A model generated the notes under the pieces. The model had not been told where the DNA came from, did not search any database, and worked only from the letters and a program-made list of their open reading frames with translations. Shown one piece after another: positions 43,051 through 58,000 of a stretch of DNA of 64,000 bases. The position numbers and the translations under genes are program-made. The DNA comes from Tethya wilhelma (taxonomy: Eukaryota > Porifera > Demospongiae > Tethyida > Tethyidae): assembly GCA_964030475.1 (NCBI GenBank), contig CAXIPT010000013.1:1156651-1220650 (forward strand). The letters run 5' to 3'. Positions within the stretch are counted from its first letter, which is position 1. Every line of letters starts with the position of its first letter.

Positions 43051-46000
43051 GTGAGTTTCTCGTTTAGTTACCGTACATATCTATGATCCGTAACTATTAA
43101 ATAGCATAATACGTCGTGTCTGGAGTGCCAGTGTCATTAATTATTAAAAAGGGTCCCGTTTTTTCGGGACCCCCTTTAACTTCGTATCTAAATCTAGCCC
43201 ATAGCCCTATCCTTAGCCCTAGCCCTAGCCTATTCCCTAGCTGTAATCCCTAACTCACATCCTAGTTTGAAGGGAGTCTCCAAAGTGCTGATAATTTTGT
43301 GTCCCATAGTTGAAGGGGTCCCTATATAATATACCGTATAGCCGGAAAATTTGGCCGATTGGCGGATGAGACTTAGTACCGCCAAATTAAAATCCGCCAA
43401 TATTTTTTCGCGCATGTATTCTGCAGCAGCCTTTTTACACGCACACGCATATGATACAGCTCGCTCCGCCAAATTAAAATCCGCCAAATTCAAACTTAGG
43501 CTCAATCCACCAAATTAAATTCTCGCTAAATTTTCCGGCTATACGGTAACTGGGCCAGGGCTACGGGATTGTAAACGGATTGTTTGTCACGCTTCTAACA
43601 CAAGTACTGCGTGTTGTAAAGGAAGTATTTTGCTAAGCCACACCCATGTATCACCTGAAGTTCGATCATTTATTGAAAACAGTAAAATCCACTATGAGGA
43701 GGTACAAAAGGGTCTCGTGAGCCACCTATTTTGCTGATTCAGCTTAGAGTGTCCAGTATGGCAAGTAGTACTCTAGCTTAGGCCCTCTAGTTTTCAGGGT
43801 TGTCTGCGACTTTCCAAGGCAAATTTGGTACCAAACGATCGAGAATAGTCGAAGAAAGAATCTGGGCCCCCCTGTCACTTGATTTAAGCAATTCTATTTG
43901 TGGCAAGTGGTGATGAAATTATTGGTCAGAGGGATGCAGACTTGCTGAAGCACTTAAGTGGCAGCCAAACTGATTTTCTGGCCTATGCAGAAGCTGGAAA
44001 AGCTAATATGTTTAAAAAGCTTGCAATATTTAGTCGCTAAAGTCATGCGCTCAATGGAATGCAATTAAATAACGTGAATTTCACTGAAATCAGGTGAATT
44101 TTTATACTCTCGTACCTTCTCTGGAATCCACACCTCAAAAGCAGATTAATATTTGATCTTGATATATGCATTTATTATGAAATGTCATGTTGTACTAATA
44201 CTGTACTGTTAAGCTAAAAATAATGGCTAATCTTCCTTCTTCAGTGCTGTTTTTGAAGTCTTGCTAAGTAAATTTTGACATTGCATAATACACAAAAAAA
44301 TCAACTTTTTTGTCCAGATTTTTACACAAACTGGTAGCACCAATCGATATCTAGTTATACTGAACACGCTATCTTTTCACTGACTTCCATTCTTCAGCCT
44401 ATCGCATCTATTTTAACACAAACTAGAATGATCGAAGAACCATGAATGAGGTATACCTACTTCCACTTACTGTTATTCTTTGAAAATGATCGCTCCTCAA
44501 CGGTAATGTTCATGTTAATGTTTTCTGTGGGGCCATTTTGCCCAACAGTGGGCATGTGCACTTTCACATTTACCTGAAGTAGTTCAATCTCTATTTTGAA
44601 GATATTAATCTCAAAATTTTAGCCTGGGCTACAGTCCATCTGTTTTAAGAATGCTGCTGGAAGTGAAATACCGTAGATTGGGAAATTTTGGCTGCTATTA
44701 ATTTTTGCTTGTTTAATTTTTGCACATTTAATTTTCGGCACTTCGACCAATTTTGTAAAAGATTGCCATAAAATTTTTGCTACTTGCACACGTGGCAAAA
44801 AAATTTTTAACAGTGAAAATTTCCAGATCTACTGTAATGAGATTCATGCAATACTTTTCATATGCAGCAAATAGCTAACTTTTGATTGGTAAGGTGTAGG
44901 AAGCTGGAAAAGCAACCATAAGAACGGGGAGAATTCCTTCATTGTGCTAGTAATTGTACAGATTCATTCTGGTGCTAAGATGTTCAAGCAATAGTATGGT
45001 TGTATGGTGGCAGGGCAAGTTGCGCTAGCCGATTTGTACCAAAGTTTCTCCTCTGGAGGAATGGACAACTCGAGCCTGGCACCCAAAGTTTTTTAACGCG
45101 TCCACGACAATGTCATGCAAAGTTGAGAGAAATAAGCACGAGCTAATATCTATGAGCTGTGAAGTTCAAGTTGATGAAGCCGTTTCTAGTATTGGACAAT
45201 GTATTGAATTCAATGTGACTGGAGAGGAGAGTGCAATAGCAGGGCCCAGTTCAAGTTCTTTCACGATTCTTATTCAAGGCTCCAGGAAAAGAATATGTTG
45301 ACAAACACCAAATATGTGTACATACAGTGTGTATCAGAAGGGAAGGAAAAAAATCCTAATTTGAAAAAAAATGCCTCCTGGTGTTGTAGAGTCTCAGTCA
45401 GTCTTGAAGAAGCATAAATACCAACATTGTTATTAGCTGTACATAACATTTGTAAGACTCGGTTTATGTAAAGGGATTTTTAACAATACTATTATTAATC
45501 TTGCTGTCTTGGCATATTATAAGCATGTTTTAATGAATCTAAGGCATGACAGAGCTGATGATAGGCTGATGAACAATCACTGAGTCATCTTATTTGAACT
45601 TGCCAGCTAGGACAATGCTAGTACTCTGACTATATCTTTGCAGTTAACAGATAGATAATCAGATCATTTTTAGTGACCAATATTCTCCGCATAGCCGTTC
45701 AGGCTGCCAGTGCCAGCCTCCCTGTCCGCTGGGGCCTCCACGGTTATAATAGTAATTGTAGCTAATATCCTTTGCTGGGCCGGGCCCACTGTTCCATCGT
45801 ACTGGTAGCTGGATTTTCATGTGTGACAATGTACTGTATTGCTAGGGTTCCAAGGGTTAAGCACCTTGGTGCTTTTTCATTGTATTGTGCACGTGGATTT
45901 ATCCATTCGATTCCTATAATTTATTATCCTTGCTACCATACCGTAATGAAATTTTATTGTTATTGGACTAATTGGAATGTAACTGCATGATTTAACATGT

Positions 46001-48966
46001 TATACATACACAGACACTAGAGAAGAATGTGCTAGTCTGGCAATTGAAGATCTAGAAAAAATATTAAGCTGTAATACTACTAGCTGTGATGTGAATGAAA
46101 CTAACATAAAGTGGTGTTTTGATGTTGATCCTCCAAGACCTCAGCTCAAATGGTCAATTTGTATCTGTGGCAATAATTGGACCTATGCAGGAAACGGAAG
46201 TGATGATCTACTAACTTATGATGAGGTCCAACAAATATATACCGGGAACGATACTAGATTATTGTACATTCCTTTAGTCCCAAGTGAGTTGCAAGGATCA
46301 ATTTTTAACTGCACTGTTTTTGGTTCGAATGATCAAGGATGTCAGCCGAATAAACTGATTCATTTGGAAGTGCTAATTGATAACCGTAAGTATAGTTACA
46401 CTGCTACATGTATAATAGACTAAGAAAGAAGTATTAAGGGTGCTCGGCCATGGATACTGATATATAGCACACTAAGGAATGCATTAGGTAGTACAGTACT
46501 TGTAATGGACCATGTTCAATATTATTATTCTAAAAATGTACACCACTGCACGTTGCGGGAAGGCGCTCAGGGTAAGGAAAGAAGCAGCCTAATTTTTCTG
46601 TAATTTTAGACACCTTTCAGACAAAATTTCCAGATACCTACACTATCATTGTAAGTTTCTACCAGATATTTAGTTAAGGGTGGTCGGTCATGACAACTGC
46701 ACATTAGTATGCATGAGCTTGTTAGTGAACATAACCACTACATGTAATGATATTCATACTTCATGAATATTAATATTCTAGTAGTGAGTGACTGGAAGCA
46801 GCCATAGTAAGTGAGTTTATTCATGAGATCAGCTCAAAACTTGCATAATTTCAAACTCCTTTGACACTGAGCATCAGAATGGGACCTTACTTTGTACACA
46901 ATCTACATGTGGTCAGATCTTGACCGTAACAGAGAGTTTTTCCCAATTTTAAGGCTAGAACAGATTTTCTGTGAGGTCAAAATATGAAAAATTTAACTTG
47001 CAAGCTTGCAATTTGTAAAATCTCTCTGTTAATGTCTTGGCATTGATGAGAAATGGTCCCTGACAAAGTTTGGGGAGGTTTGGACCAAAGCATGAAGAAC
47101 TAGTTCGACATTATATGCCCAAACTGTTTACTACTGTATCTAGGCTATACTTGATGCACCACTTGTATTTTTGTATATGCAAGCTATATACACCAGGTAG
47201 TTCAAGCAGCAAGTTATTGCATCAAATTATCTGCAGTAGTTTTGTAGATACGCCCCTTAGCAACGGAAGTGCGTGGGCGTGACCGACCACCCTTAAGAAA
47301 CATCACTAAATAAGTGGACGAGCACAAACTCTGGCTGTTAGTGTGAATTCAGAGTCTCTCCCACTGGCAATTATTTGAAGTCAACATTGCTCACCCTTGG
47401 GTGTCTCCTGGATGTACTCTACCATGTAGCCTTTATTTTATTCCTGCTACACATTGTACTAAGAGTGTAAGCGCAATATTTTGTTGTAAAATTCACCAAA
47501 TATTACGTGGATCAGTGTAGGTAGGGCCATAGTACACATCTGTTAGCAGTATGGATGTTCGTCACTATAACCAAAGATGGTATAAGTCTCTTATATACTA
47601 TTCACTAGGAATAGAATACTATAAACCAACGTTTATCACTATAAACAGCTGTGAATGATGTAGGTTTGAGAGATAGTACCATAGTAACTGACCAAATAAT
47701 CTTATAGTGTGACACTGACTTTGTGTCAAGCACTAAAAATATACCAGCATGAACAAAACGCTTTGTATGACTACAAAGTTGGACTGGAAGAAGACTCCAA
47801 GTAGTGTGTATGCACTGTGTACTGGCACATACCGAAGAAAACATCAGTTATATTGCTGTCCAGACAATTTCACTCAGGACATTATGATTACACTCTTAGT
47901 AGAATGTGTAGCAGGAATAAAGTAAAGGCTACATGATAGAGTTCATCCAGGAGACACCCAAGAGTGAGCTTTGTTGACTCAGGTAAATAGTCAGCAAGAA
48001 AGACTCTGAAATCACACCAACAGCCAGAGTTGTGCCCTATTCTTGTGCTCCTCTACTTATTTAGCACGTTTCTTACTGAATATCTAGCAGTAACTTACAA
48101 TGATAGTGTAGCTGTCCAGAAATCTTGGCCAAAAAGTTGCTAAAATTACAGAAATATTAGACTGCCTCATGTTATTACCCTGAGTAGTCTGGTACCCAGA
48201 CCCTTTCCTAGTGTTTTATTGCTCGGCTTGGATACCACTATGTCTGGTATCTACATGGTCTTACTGGCACTGTGTGTTGAATGGGATCCACGGTACGTTC
48301 ACCAGTATACAATCATCTGTTTGCCCATTGTGTTGTAATTAAAATCATAGCAAGCTCAGTCTGGTGTACATTGGTGCCCTTGATATTTCTTCTTTAGAAT
48401 AACTTGAGCTGCACTTACTACACAATGTTCAGGCTTTGCACACGGCACTGTGGAAGAGGTGGGAACAGAACTACATAAAGTTTTTTCCATTTATTTGAGG
48501 GTAACAAAATGTACCGACATAATTATGGTATGCAATATAAAATACGTAGTTGTGTTCACCATCCAGAAGAACCTATCTTAGCATTTACTGCAGCCTAATA
48601 TTCCAGCTAGTTTGTAAGATATAACACAAAGAAAAGTTGACTATTCATATGAAGATAATACCAGTGCTTCACAAAATGGTGAGTTTTTTCCAGCATTTTT
48701 TTTATATCTTAGACTTTAGTTGTTCATATAAACTTGCTGATTGCAACAAGAAAACGCTCCGTAGCAACCACACGGCCGACCACCCTTAAGCATTCATAAA
48801 TGCAGCCGCCCATTTATAAATGTAACATTGCAGGTGTTAATAAAGCTGGAAAATGAATGAAAAGCTGTATCATCTCTAGACAAACAGGCACATATATACA
48901 AATGCATCACTCTATTTATTAAGCCTCGGCACGTGCGTAGCACGTGCAGAGGATTACAGTAGTCAT

Positions 48967-49003
<37 letters not shown>

Positions 49004-52000
49004 TCACTCAAAATCTCAAGAAAGGCAGCTCTAGCGACAAAATTGATGGTACTTACATTCATAAATGTGAATGATCTTGTAGAATTACATTTTTTGCTGT
49101 CCAAAACGCTGTTGTTCCTGAGATTCAAATGAGGCTTTTGTGCTTCTTTTTAGCACTTAACTTCGAGACCACGCCTACTGATTTAGTGTGCATTATTTAG
49201 TATCAGAGCAATGATCACTACCATGATGTATGATGCTGTTGCTGCTGCTGCTGTTAGTCAGTGTTCTTTGGATATACAAACAGGAGTTAGCCTGCTTTCT
49301 ATGTAAGCATAACTATAGATCTATTGGCAAGTGTAGATTTTCAGTGTGCCTGTGGCTGACTATTTTGATGTTGATAGATGCATCAGGCCAGTGACTACTC
49401 AGTGAGTACAGTACTGAGAGACTCAGGCCAGGTCTATGCTGCTACTGCTATTGGTCAGTGTTCGTTGGAAAGAAAAAGAAGGGTTGGCCTGCTTTCTATG
49501 CAAGCATATTTGCATGTACAGTAGCTATAGATTTTTTAGTCTGCCTCACCAGTGTGGCCGACTCAGGTGAGTGACTCCAAGTAGCGGTCTCAGATCCACA
49601 ATTCCTGGCTAGATTTTGTATATTATTTTACAACAGCTGAGCATTCCAGTAGCATGCATAATCATAGCATAGCTCATAGCCTGTGACTTGCATGACATTG
49701 TGCTGCTCCATCACAGAGTTATGTGGTGGAACTTGGGCTGCCTTTCCCAGTTTCATGACACTTTTGATATGTTCATAACTATGATAGACTTTACACAATA
49801 CCCTGATATAGCATTATAAGTGCACTGACTAGCTAAGTGTGCCGAGGCTTGAGCACCTTGGTGCTTTTCATTATGTATGTAAATGAAGTGTGTTAAACGG
49901 AAATTTTTGTTTGTAATTGAGAAGGTACATAAATAAATGCACATCCCATTTTATAAATGGACTGCTCCACATAATTATTTATAAATGAGTCCGGTATTAA
50001 AAAATTGCCGCCCCCATTTATTACTGTAATGTTTCAGATGTTAATAAAGCTTGTAAATACTGTATAGCAGGTAAATTTGGCGGGCTTTATTTTGCGAATT
50101 CAGTTCCAACCTCAATTTTATAGGTAAAAACATGCTCTAGTTGCAAACAACGAACCTTGCGAGCTTTCAGACTGCAGTTGTAGGACAGTAGAGAGTCTTT
50201 GGTGCTAAAAACTGCTAAAGCTAGTGCTGCCTGCATGTGGTTTCGGTTTTTGAATTGGTATTGGTCGTCATAATTTGCCAATTTGCCAAGTTTAATTCTC
50301 GCCAAGTTTTCCTGCTATACAGTAAGTAAAAAGCATCATTTATAAATTAATGAGAGCATTCTCCCATTTATAAGTGGTATTGGGTGCTCCGTCTATAACT
50401 GTTCTTTTGTTACATTCCCAGTACAGTAGTGCTTAGATACACTGGAATGGCACGGATAGCCCATTAGCACAATACAAGTATTCATGCAAATAACTCCACA
50501 AAAACTGAGTTCTTGGCTCTAAAAGGCTACTATGTAAAGCTACTGATTTGCTCATTCTCTTTTTAACAAGCCTATAAACATGGCCTAAAACCATCGTTAT
50601 AGTACTAAACTAAATGTGCCAAACCTCTAATTTTCACCATTTTCTTCTGTGTTGGCAGGACTTTTTTTCTCAGAGACCACTTACTTTCAGAAGCAAATTC
50701 TTGAACAATGGTGTCTTTGTCTTTACAAGCTTTTGGCATTGGTTTATCATGCCTCTTGTTGAGTGGTAAGATACAAGGCTACAAGCCCCTAGCCTCGTCC
50801 CAGGCTCCCCTTTGACCTTTCACTCACGGAAAGGAGAAGGGGAGCCTGGTATCCGAAATCACGTGCATGACGTCAATCGTTGCCAAAGAGCAAATACGTG
50901 GGCGCGGCGGTTAGATAAATGACGTCAAACTCTTGGTTCTGCGCACACAGCAATATTCGCGATTGCTGAGCGCTATAAGCAGCTTCAAAACTTACAAAGA
51001 AGGGTAGTCGCTAGTAGTTTATCATCTATTAGTAATCTACAGTTATAGAACATAACTTACTGATGCTCTAGACTACCAAAGTTGGATGAAAGACGGGCTG
51101 AGCCGCTCGCACAAATGTTTTGAGTTGCCAGGATGGCAGCAGGGCTAGTTCTGTCCATGCAATTACTGTTTGGCAAAGTTCACTCCGTAGACAGCCTAAA
51201 AATAATACTTTTACTATCATCTTACTGTTTCTATCTGACAAAAAAAAAAAATCTACTGTGGGTTTCATTTTGCCATACTAGCTGGGCAGAGTCATCGACC
51301 GCACTACATTATGCCCACGCGCAATTTTCACTGTTCTACCCTGTTCTATCCCCACGTGATCTCGGATACCAGGCTCCCCTTCTCCTTTCCGTGAGTGAAA
51401 GGTCAAAGGGGAGCCTGGGGACGAGGCTAACAAGCGCCTTGTCTGTATGCCAGCCATTAGTTTCTACACTCATGTATTATTCTTAAGATTTGGAAATTCA
51501 AACTGACGACCCTTTCCACACAGATAGGTGTGTGTTATTTGGAATCTACACATACAATGCTGACTGAAGCTTACCTGAAATTTTCTTGTAATACTGAACT
51601 CTCTACTGGTTTACTAACAAATGAAAACTACACTCATTAACCCTTGGCGTGCGCATGCGCAGCAAGGGTTACGGTAGTCGTTTTGTATGTCTGTCTGTCT
51701 GTCTGACAGATTTTTTCTGCACTCTATATCTCAAGAACGGAATCCCCAGTCTTCAAAAGTGGCATACCAAGGTAAAATAATCGATATTATCTAAAAAAAA
51801 TTACACGTAGCATTCAACAAAACCTTGTAGTTCCTGAGATCTGAGGCTCTCTGAACGTTAAGCTTCGAGGCCACACCTGCTATTCACGCCCATTTCTTAG
51901 TGTGCGTTATTTAGAATTAATAGACTAGTTTTCACTTGGCAGAAGCACATGAAGGAGTTGAAAGGCAACTAACTTACTTTGTAGGCAAGTTTAGCATGCA

Positions 52001-55000
52001 ATAATACTATACTCTTATTAATCACGCTGTTTAGGCATATTATAAGCATGTTTTTAATGAATCCAAGGCATGACAGAGCTGATGATAGGCTTATGAACAA
52101 TCACTGAGTCATGTTTATATTTATGTGAACTTGCCAGCTAGTACAGTGCTAGTACTCTAACTATGATCATTGTTAGTGACTAAGTATTTTCTGTGTAGCC
52201 AGTCAGGCTGCCACTACTAGCCTCCTGGTCCGGCAGGGCATCCGTCCTCATCAGTGGTTAAAATGTTAGTAATTGTAGCTAGTATCCTCTGCTGGCTCCA
52301 CTGTTACTGTACTGGAAGCTAGATTGTCATGTGTGATAATGTATTTTATTGCTAGGGCGCCAAGGGTTAAGCACCTTGGTGCCTTCATTTCTAAAGTAAT
52401 GCACACTAAGAAAAGGAGATGTGGTCTCGAAGCTTATAATGCTCAGAGAGGCTGAAAAGCCTTAAATCTCCGGAACTACAGGTTTTTGCTGAATGCTAGA
52501 TGTAATTTTTATGGGTAGTCTTGATTATTTTACCTTGGTGTGCCGCTTTTGAGATATAGAGTGAACAAAAAAAATCCACAGACAGACAGACTTACAAAAC
52601 GATTGCTGTAACCCTTGGTGCGCATGCTAACGCCAAGGTTTAATGAAACAGCCATTCCACTTAATTGTTTGCTTTCTTTTTTACGATTTTGCCATTCCTG
52701 TGTCTGACTACATTTTCAATGGTTTTGTTACTTGTAATAGTTATGATGATGCAAGATTATACAGAGTTTATAGGCATAGATTATGGTTCAGCTGGCCCAG
52801 CTATACTTTGCATGCTCATTAGCTATCTGACAACAGCTGAGTGCATATGGCCAGTGCATAGCATAGCTCACTATAGTTCAGTAGCCTATGTCTTGTGCTG
52901 CTTCATCACAAAGTTTTGCAACTAACATTTGGGCTTAGCCTAGGAAGTAAGATAACTTGGGCTAATATAAGTGCATTATATAGACCTGTAAGATCATTTA
53001 CTCTTTTACAAGTGCACTAGCTACATTTAGTTAGTGTGCTGAGGCTTGTGCACCAGCGGTGCTTTCATCAATGCAGGTTGTCTTTTTTAAAATGAACTAC
53101 GTATTAGTACTTTGGTACATGCAATCCATAAATGTTAGCTCCAAAGGTTTAAATGTTGTTATAGCAGTGATTATTGTAAATCAATATTTAGTTGAATTTG
53201 TGAATGATCAAGTATATTCCCAGTGCCATAGTACTGGGTACATAGGAATGGCACGGATGGCCCATTAGCATAGCACAAATATTCATGCGAATAACTCTGC
53301 AAAAACTGGATGCTTGGCTCTAAACGGCTTCTTAAGCTACTATTTAGCTCTTTCTCTTTCTAATGAGCCCAAAAACAATGCCTAAAACCACCGCTAAAGT
53401 ACCAAGCTAAAATATGTCGAACCTCTAATTTTCTCCATCTTCTTCTTCTTGTTATTCTATCTTGCACCGATTTTTCTCTGAGAGGGGTCACTTTTAGAAG
53501 CTGATTCTTGAACAAATAAACTTAGTTTCTATGTCTTCAACTGCTTTTGGTATTGATTATTCGTATCTCTAGCTAAATCGCTAGATACAAGACGAAAAGC
53601 GCCTTCTCCGTATGGCAGCCATTAATTTCTATACTCATGAATTATTCATTAGCTTCTTGGATTCTTGACAAGTGTACAGATTCTGCTACTACTGTAAACA
53701 AAACTCCACCATAGCTATTAGTTGCTTTAGAAAATTTGCTGGGGAACATGCAGATATTAATTATTCAGGATAAAATAGAACAAACAAGTGAAAAAAACAT
53801 TATGTAATAAGAACATAAAAATGGCAAAATTGTAAAAAGTAAGCAAACAAGATAGGAATGGTGGTCAGATTGAGTTAAAGTTCATTCCTGTGTCCACTAA
53901 GTAATTGAGCTAATGATATTCCCAGTACGGTAGTACTGGGTACATAGGAATGGCATGGATGGCCCATTAGCGCAATACAAATATTCACACGAGTAACTCT
54001 GCGAAAACTGAGCGCTTGCCAATAAAACACTAAGTCTTGTAAAACTACTATTTAGCTCATTCTTTTTCTAATGAGCCCAAAAACATGGCCTAAAACCATG
54101 GCTGAAGTAACAAACTAAAATATACCAAACCTCCAATATTCTCTATCATCTTCCTTCTTCTTCTTCTTCTTCTTCTTCTTCTTCTTCTTCTTCTTCTTCT
54201 TCTTCTTCTTCTTCTTCTTCTATCTTGGAACGACTTTTCTCAAGAACCGCTCACTTTCAGAAGCTGATTCTTGAATAAATAAACTTGGTTTGTCTTCACG
54301 TGCTTTTTGCATCGGTTATTCGTCTCTCTAGCTGAGTCGCTAGATACAAGACAAAAAGTGTCTTCTCTGTATAGCAGCCATTCATTTCTAACAAGTTGGC
54401 AACCCTTTCCGGATAGAAAAGTGTGCGTTATTTGAATCCAAATATTTGCTACCTGCCAGCTTTACCGGCAGATTTCTGGCTGTCTGGTTGTGCTAAGGTC
54501 TCTGTAACCTTTCAGTCTTCAATATTTAGGAGGTGAATATACTACTTTACTAGTTGTCATTATATGAAGATGAGCAAAACAAGTAAATTTTGTTAGATAC
54601 AGCTTCAACCTCCTGAGATGCTTCACTTTACTGATAGCATAGATAATAAGCTATAATATCCATGCTGTAGTGTACAAGTAACTACCATATTATGCATGTA
54701 CACACAAACTCAACTGTGATTCATAGAATTATGAAAAAATTGAAAACAAACAAGTAAAAAATGTTATGAGACATAACAATGGTCAAATTGTAAAAAGAAA
54801 GCCAACAAGATGGAATGGCTGTTTTGTGTGTGTAAAGAATTGTTCCTATGGGCAACATGAGAGGCTCGACATGGGAATAGAGTACTACATGCAGCCCACA
54901 CAGGAAGAATTGTGCACACACTCAAACAGCCATTCCATCTTGTTTGCTCTCTTTTTATTACATTTTCAATGTTGTTTTTTTTACTTGTGAACATTAGGCC

Positions 55001-58000
55001 TGCACACAGAAATGAACTTTCTCTTAATCTTGTACCACCATCCTATCTTGTTTTCTAATGTTTTTTTCATTTGTTTGACAATTATTTTGCAAAATTGCAA
55101 ACATTGCACAATGCTGCTCTTGAAAGTAAACTTGACTTTCAATGAGCTAAACGTTTGAAAATTATAGAGTAAAGTAGGAACATCAAAAAAAAAAAAAAAG
55201 AATATTAAACATATTTGAGTCTCCAGAGCCTTGAACAACCTGTTACAAATGGGATTGAGAGGATGAACTATGTCTGTGGCTGTCACCCCACTGGTAGTTG
55301 AGGGCCATGCTGCTGTTATGAAGGACAGTGCTCCCATTGCTGTCCTTCCCTCGGATGTTGAGACTGGTTTTGCTTCGCCTACTACTTCTAGAGCCCACCA
55401 ACTAGATGATTCTCCTCTTTCTCTCGTCTCTCGACCAGTAACTGAGAACAATGCTGCTGTTGTCGCTGGAGTTCAAGCTACTCAGTCAGACCTCATACTC
55501 GATGGCTTTCCTGTAAAGTGTGTGAGTCTTGATACTGTTGCCGTTCAAGCTGATGATGATGTGTACTATTTCGAGCACAAAGATTCACCCGGACTTTGCG
55601 TTGATCGTGGTGATGGTGATATTACTTGCTCTCCTGTCAAGTATTGTGAGAGTGCTGTTAAATCTCCTGAAGCTGTAACTGACAATGATGTAGTGCTTGA
55701 TATGGAGGAATGCAGGCTTGTTGAGTTTCATATGATTGGTGATGTTCCTGGAGTTGATCTCGTAATGAAGGATGACAGTGAACTTTGGCTACCTGTAGCT
55801 CACTGTACAAGATCTCGTTCTCACTCTCAGATGTCTCAACCTGATCTGACCTGACTGTTTTGTTTGTCTTGGTTCTTTGGTGTCTAATATAATAATATAC
55901 TGTGTGTTTGTCTGTTGCTCTGCGCCTATTATTGGCGTGTTGAATTACAATTACAATAAAACAATGTACATGAATGATGTTACCTTAGCCGTCTTGTTCC
56001 CAGGCTCGAAAGCATTTTCTACTATATTCACTGATAAAAACTTTCACGGATAGGTCGTGATCTGCGAAAACTGCGAAAGTTAAACACTGCGAAACTTTCC
56101 CGATAGAGGGTATGTGACTAAACGGTTAATTAAGTTGAAAACAACATCCAACATATTTAGCTGAATTTGCAGACTTTTTGCTCTAAACGGAAAAAAAAAG
56201 AAACGTTGTCACACCAGAACCAAAATCTTTTCACTGTGCTCAAGTTTATAATCCCAACCAAATGTCTGAAATTTCCTTGGAGAGGGGGTAGAGATTTTTG
56301 CTTCATTTGGACGAATGCTATGAGTGTGCTAATAAGCTTGCCTTAGTTTTAATACATAAAAAATTATCAATGTAGTAAGGGAATATACCACACATTGAAG
56401 GATGTCACGAGGTCTGACTTGTGAGACTATAATGATTATTCAGAAATTATTATGAGTGGTATACTTTACAATGAGTAGCATAATCTTGCCTGGCTTGCTT
56501 CATAAGTCTACATGTATCACAGGTGGGATGGGTGATATCTAATATTCTGTTGTAAAAGTTTTTCATCTTCTGGATTACACAGCTGGTTGACCAAGTAGAT
56601 TAGAGTTGTTTTAATGAACTTGAGAGATAGCTTTATCAAGCCTATTTTCCCTCCATATTCTCTCATGTTGCCTCTCCTAGCAATAAGTGAACAGTTCATA
56701 GGGCAAGTATGCGAACAATTTGCATTTTCCTTTGCCCAATGAATGCAAAATCATCACTAAATGTCAATAGTTCATTTTTGTTTACTGATACAGTTGATTT
56801 AATTGTAGTTAAGATGACTGCAGAATACACCACACATTGAGGGATGTCACAAGGTCTGACTTGTGAGATCTGTACGTACATGTGATCCTAGCAACATGTC
56901 AACTCATAAATCTCTACAAGTGTATAAATTAATGTAACACTGATGAAAACACCAATATGGTGGGCTTTTGCACAATGCTGCATTTGTGAATTGTTAGATT
57001 TTACTACTTGTTTCATTTTGAACACCATCACATTCAAATCAAGTACTAGAAGTTAATAATACCATAAAATATATTTCTCTACCTTGTAGAGTTGTCAGAC
57101 CTCCCATCTGTATTAAACTTCCAACTAGGTTCAGGTGTTAATCTGAATCGCTGGAGTGTATACAATGATGATGTGGTTGGAGTAGCCTTTGCAGCTCACA
57201 ATTTCTTTTGTGTGGATGGAAAAACAAAAGGTAGAAGTATTCTTCCAATGTGGAGATTAGGAAATACCTCTGTTCAAGCAATCAGTTTATATCAGTGCAA
57301 TATCACTCCATCGCTTCAAAATGCAGTCAACCAGTGTATCAGCTGTGATTGTGTTAGAGAATTGTTTCATGCCAAGAACTTATATTCTCTGCTGGAATAC
57401 TCACAAATTAATGAAACCAGTAATTTGTCAGCATTTGTTGTATATGGTTATTCTGGAACCCCTGCTAATATTGAACACTACAGGTGCTTAACGTTGCCAA
57501 ATTTGTTTGTTTCTTTCATTGTTGCAAGTGGTGTAAAACATAGTAGTGAGGAATTGGAGTTTTCCATAACCACCATTAAAAACAGGACAACTATAAAGAA
57601 GTACATTGTGGAATTTGGTAAGGTATTTACAATAGTGCACTCATTGTATATGATTCAATACTAGTTAATCCTTGGCACAGTGTGCATGTACACCAAACGT
57701 TATGGTAGTCGTTTTATCTGTGTGTGTGTTCCAATAATATATGGCAGCTACAGCCTTCGAAAGGGGCTTACCAACATAAAATAATCGAGATATCTAAAAA
57801 AATTGTACTTGGCTTTATGCAAAAGCCTGTAGTTTCTGAGATTTGAGCATCTCTGAGTGCTTAGGTTCGAGGCCACACCAGTCCTGCTGATCACACATTT
57901 TGTTAGTTGAATTTGTATTTAGCCTTGGTGGAACTTGAATGTTTAACTTGATAAAAGCCTGATAAATATGAAAGGAAAAGAAAGAAATATACATATTGCC

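Noticed and set aside
43195..43235. telomere-like CCCTAG repeats
   Set aside because: Too short and irregular, inside an intron; not a telomeric array.
55187..55202. A-run as a possible retrogene tail
   Set aside because: It precedes rather than follows the nearby ORF and no minus-strand retrocopy is recognisable.
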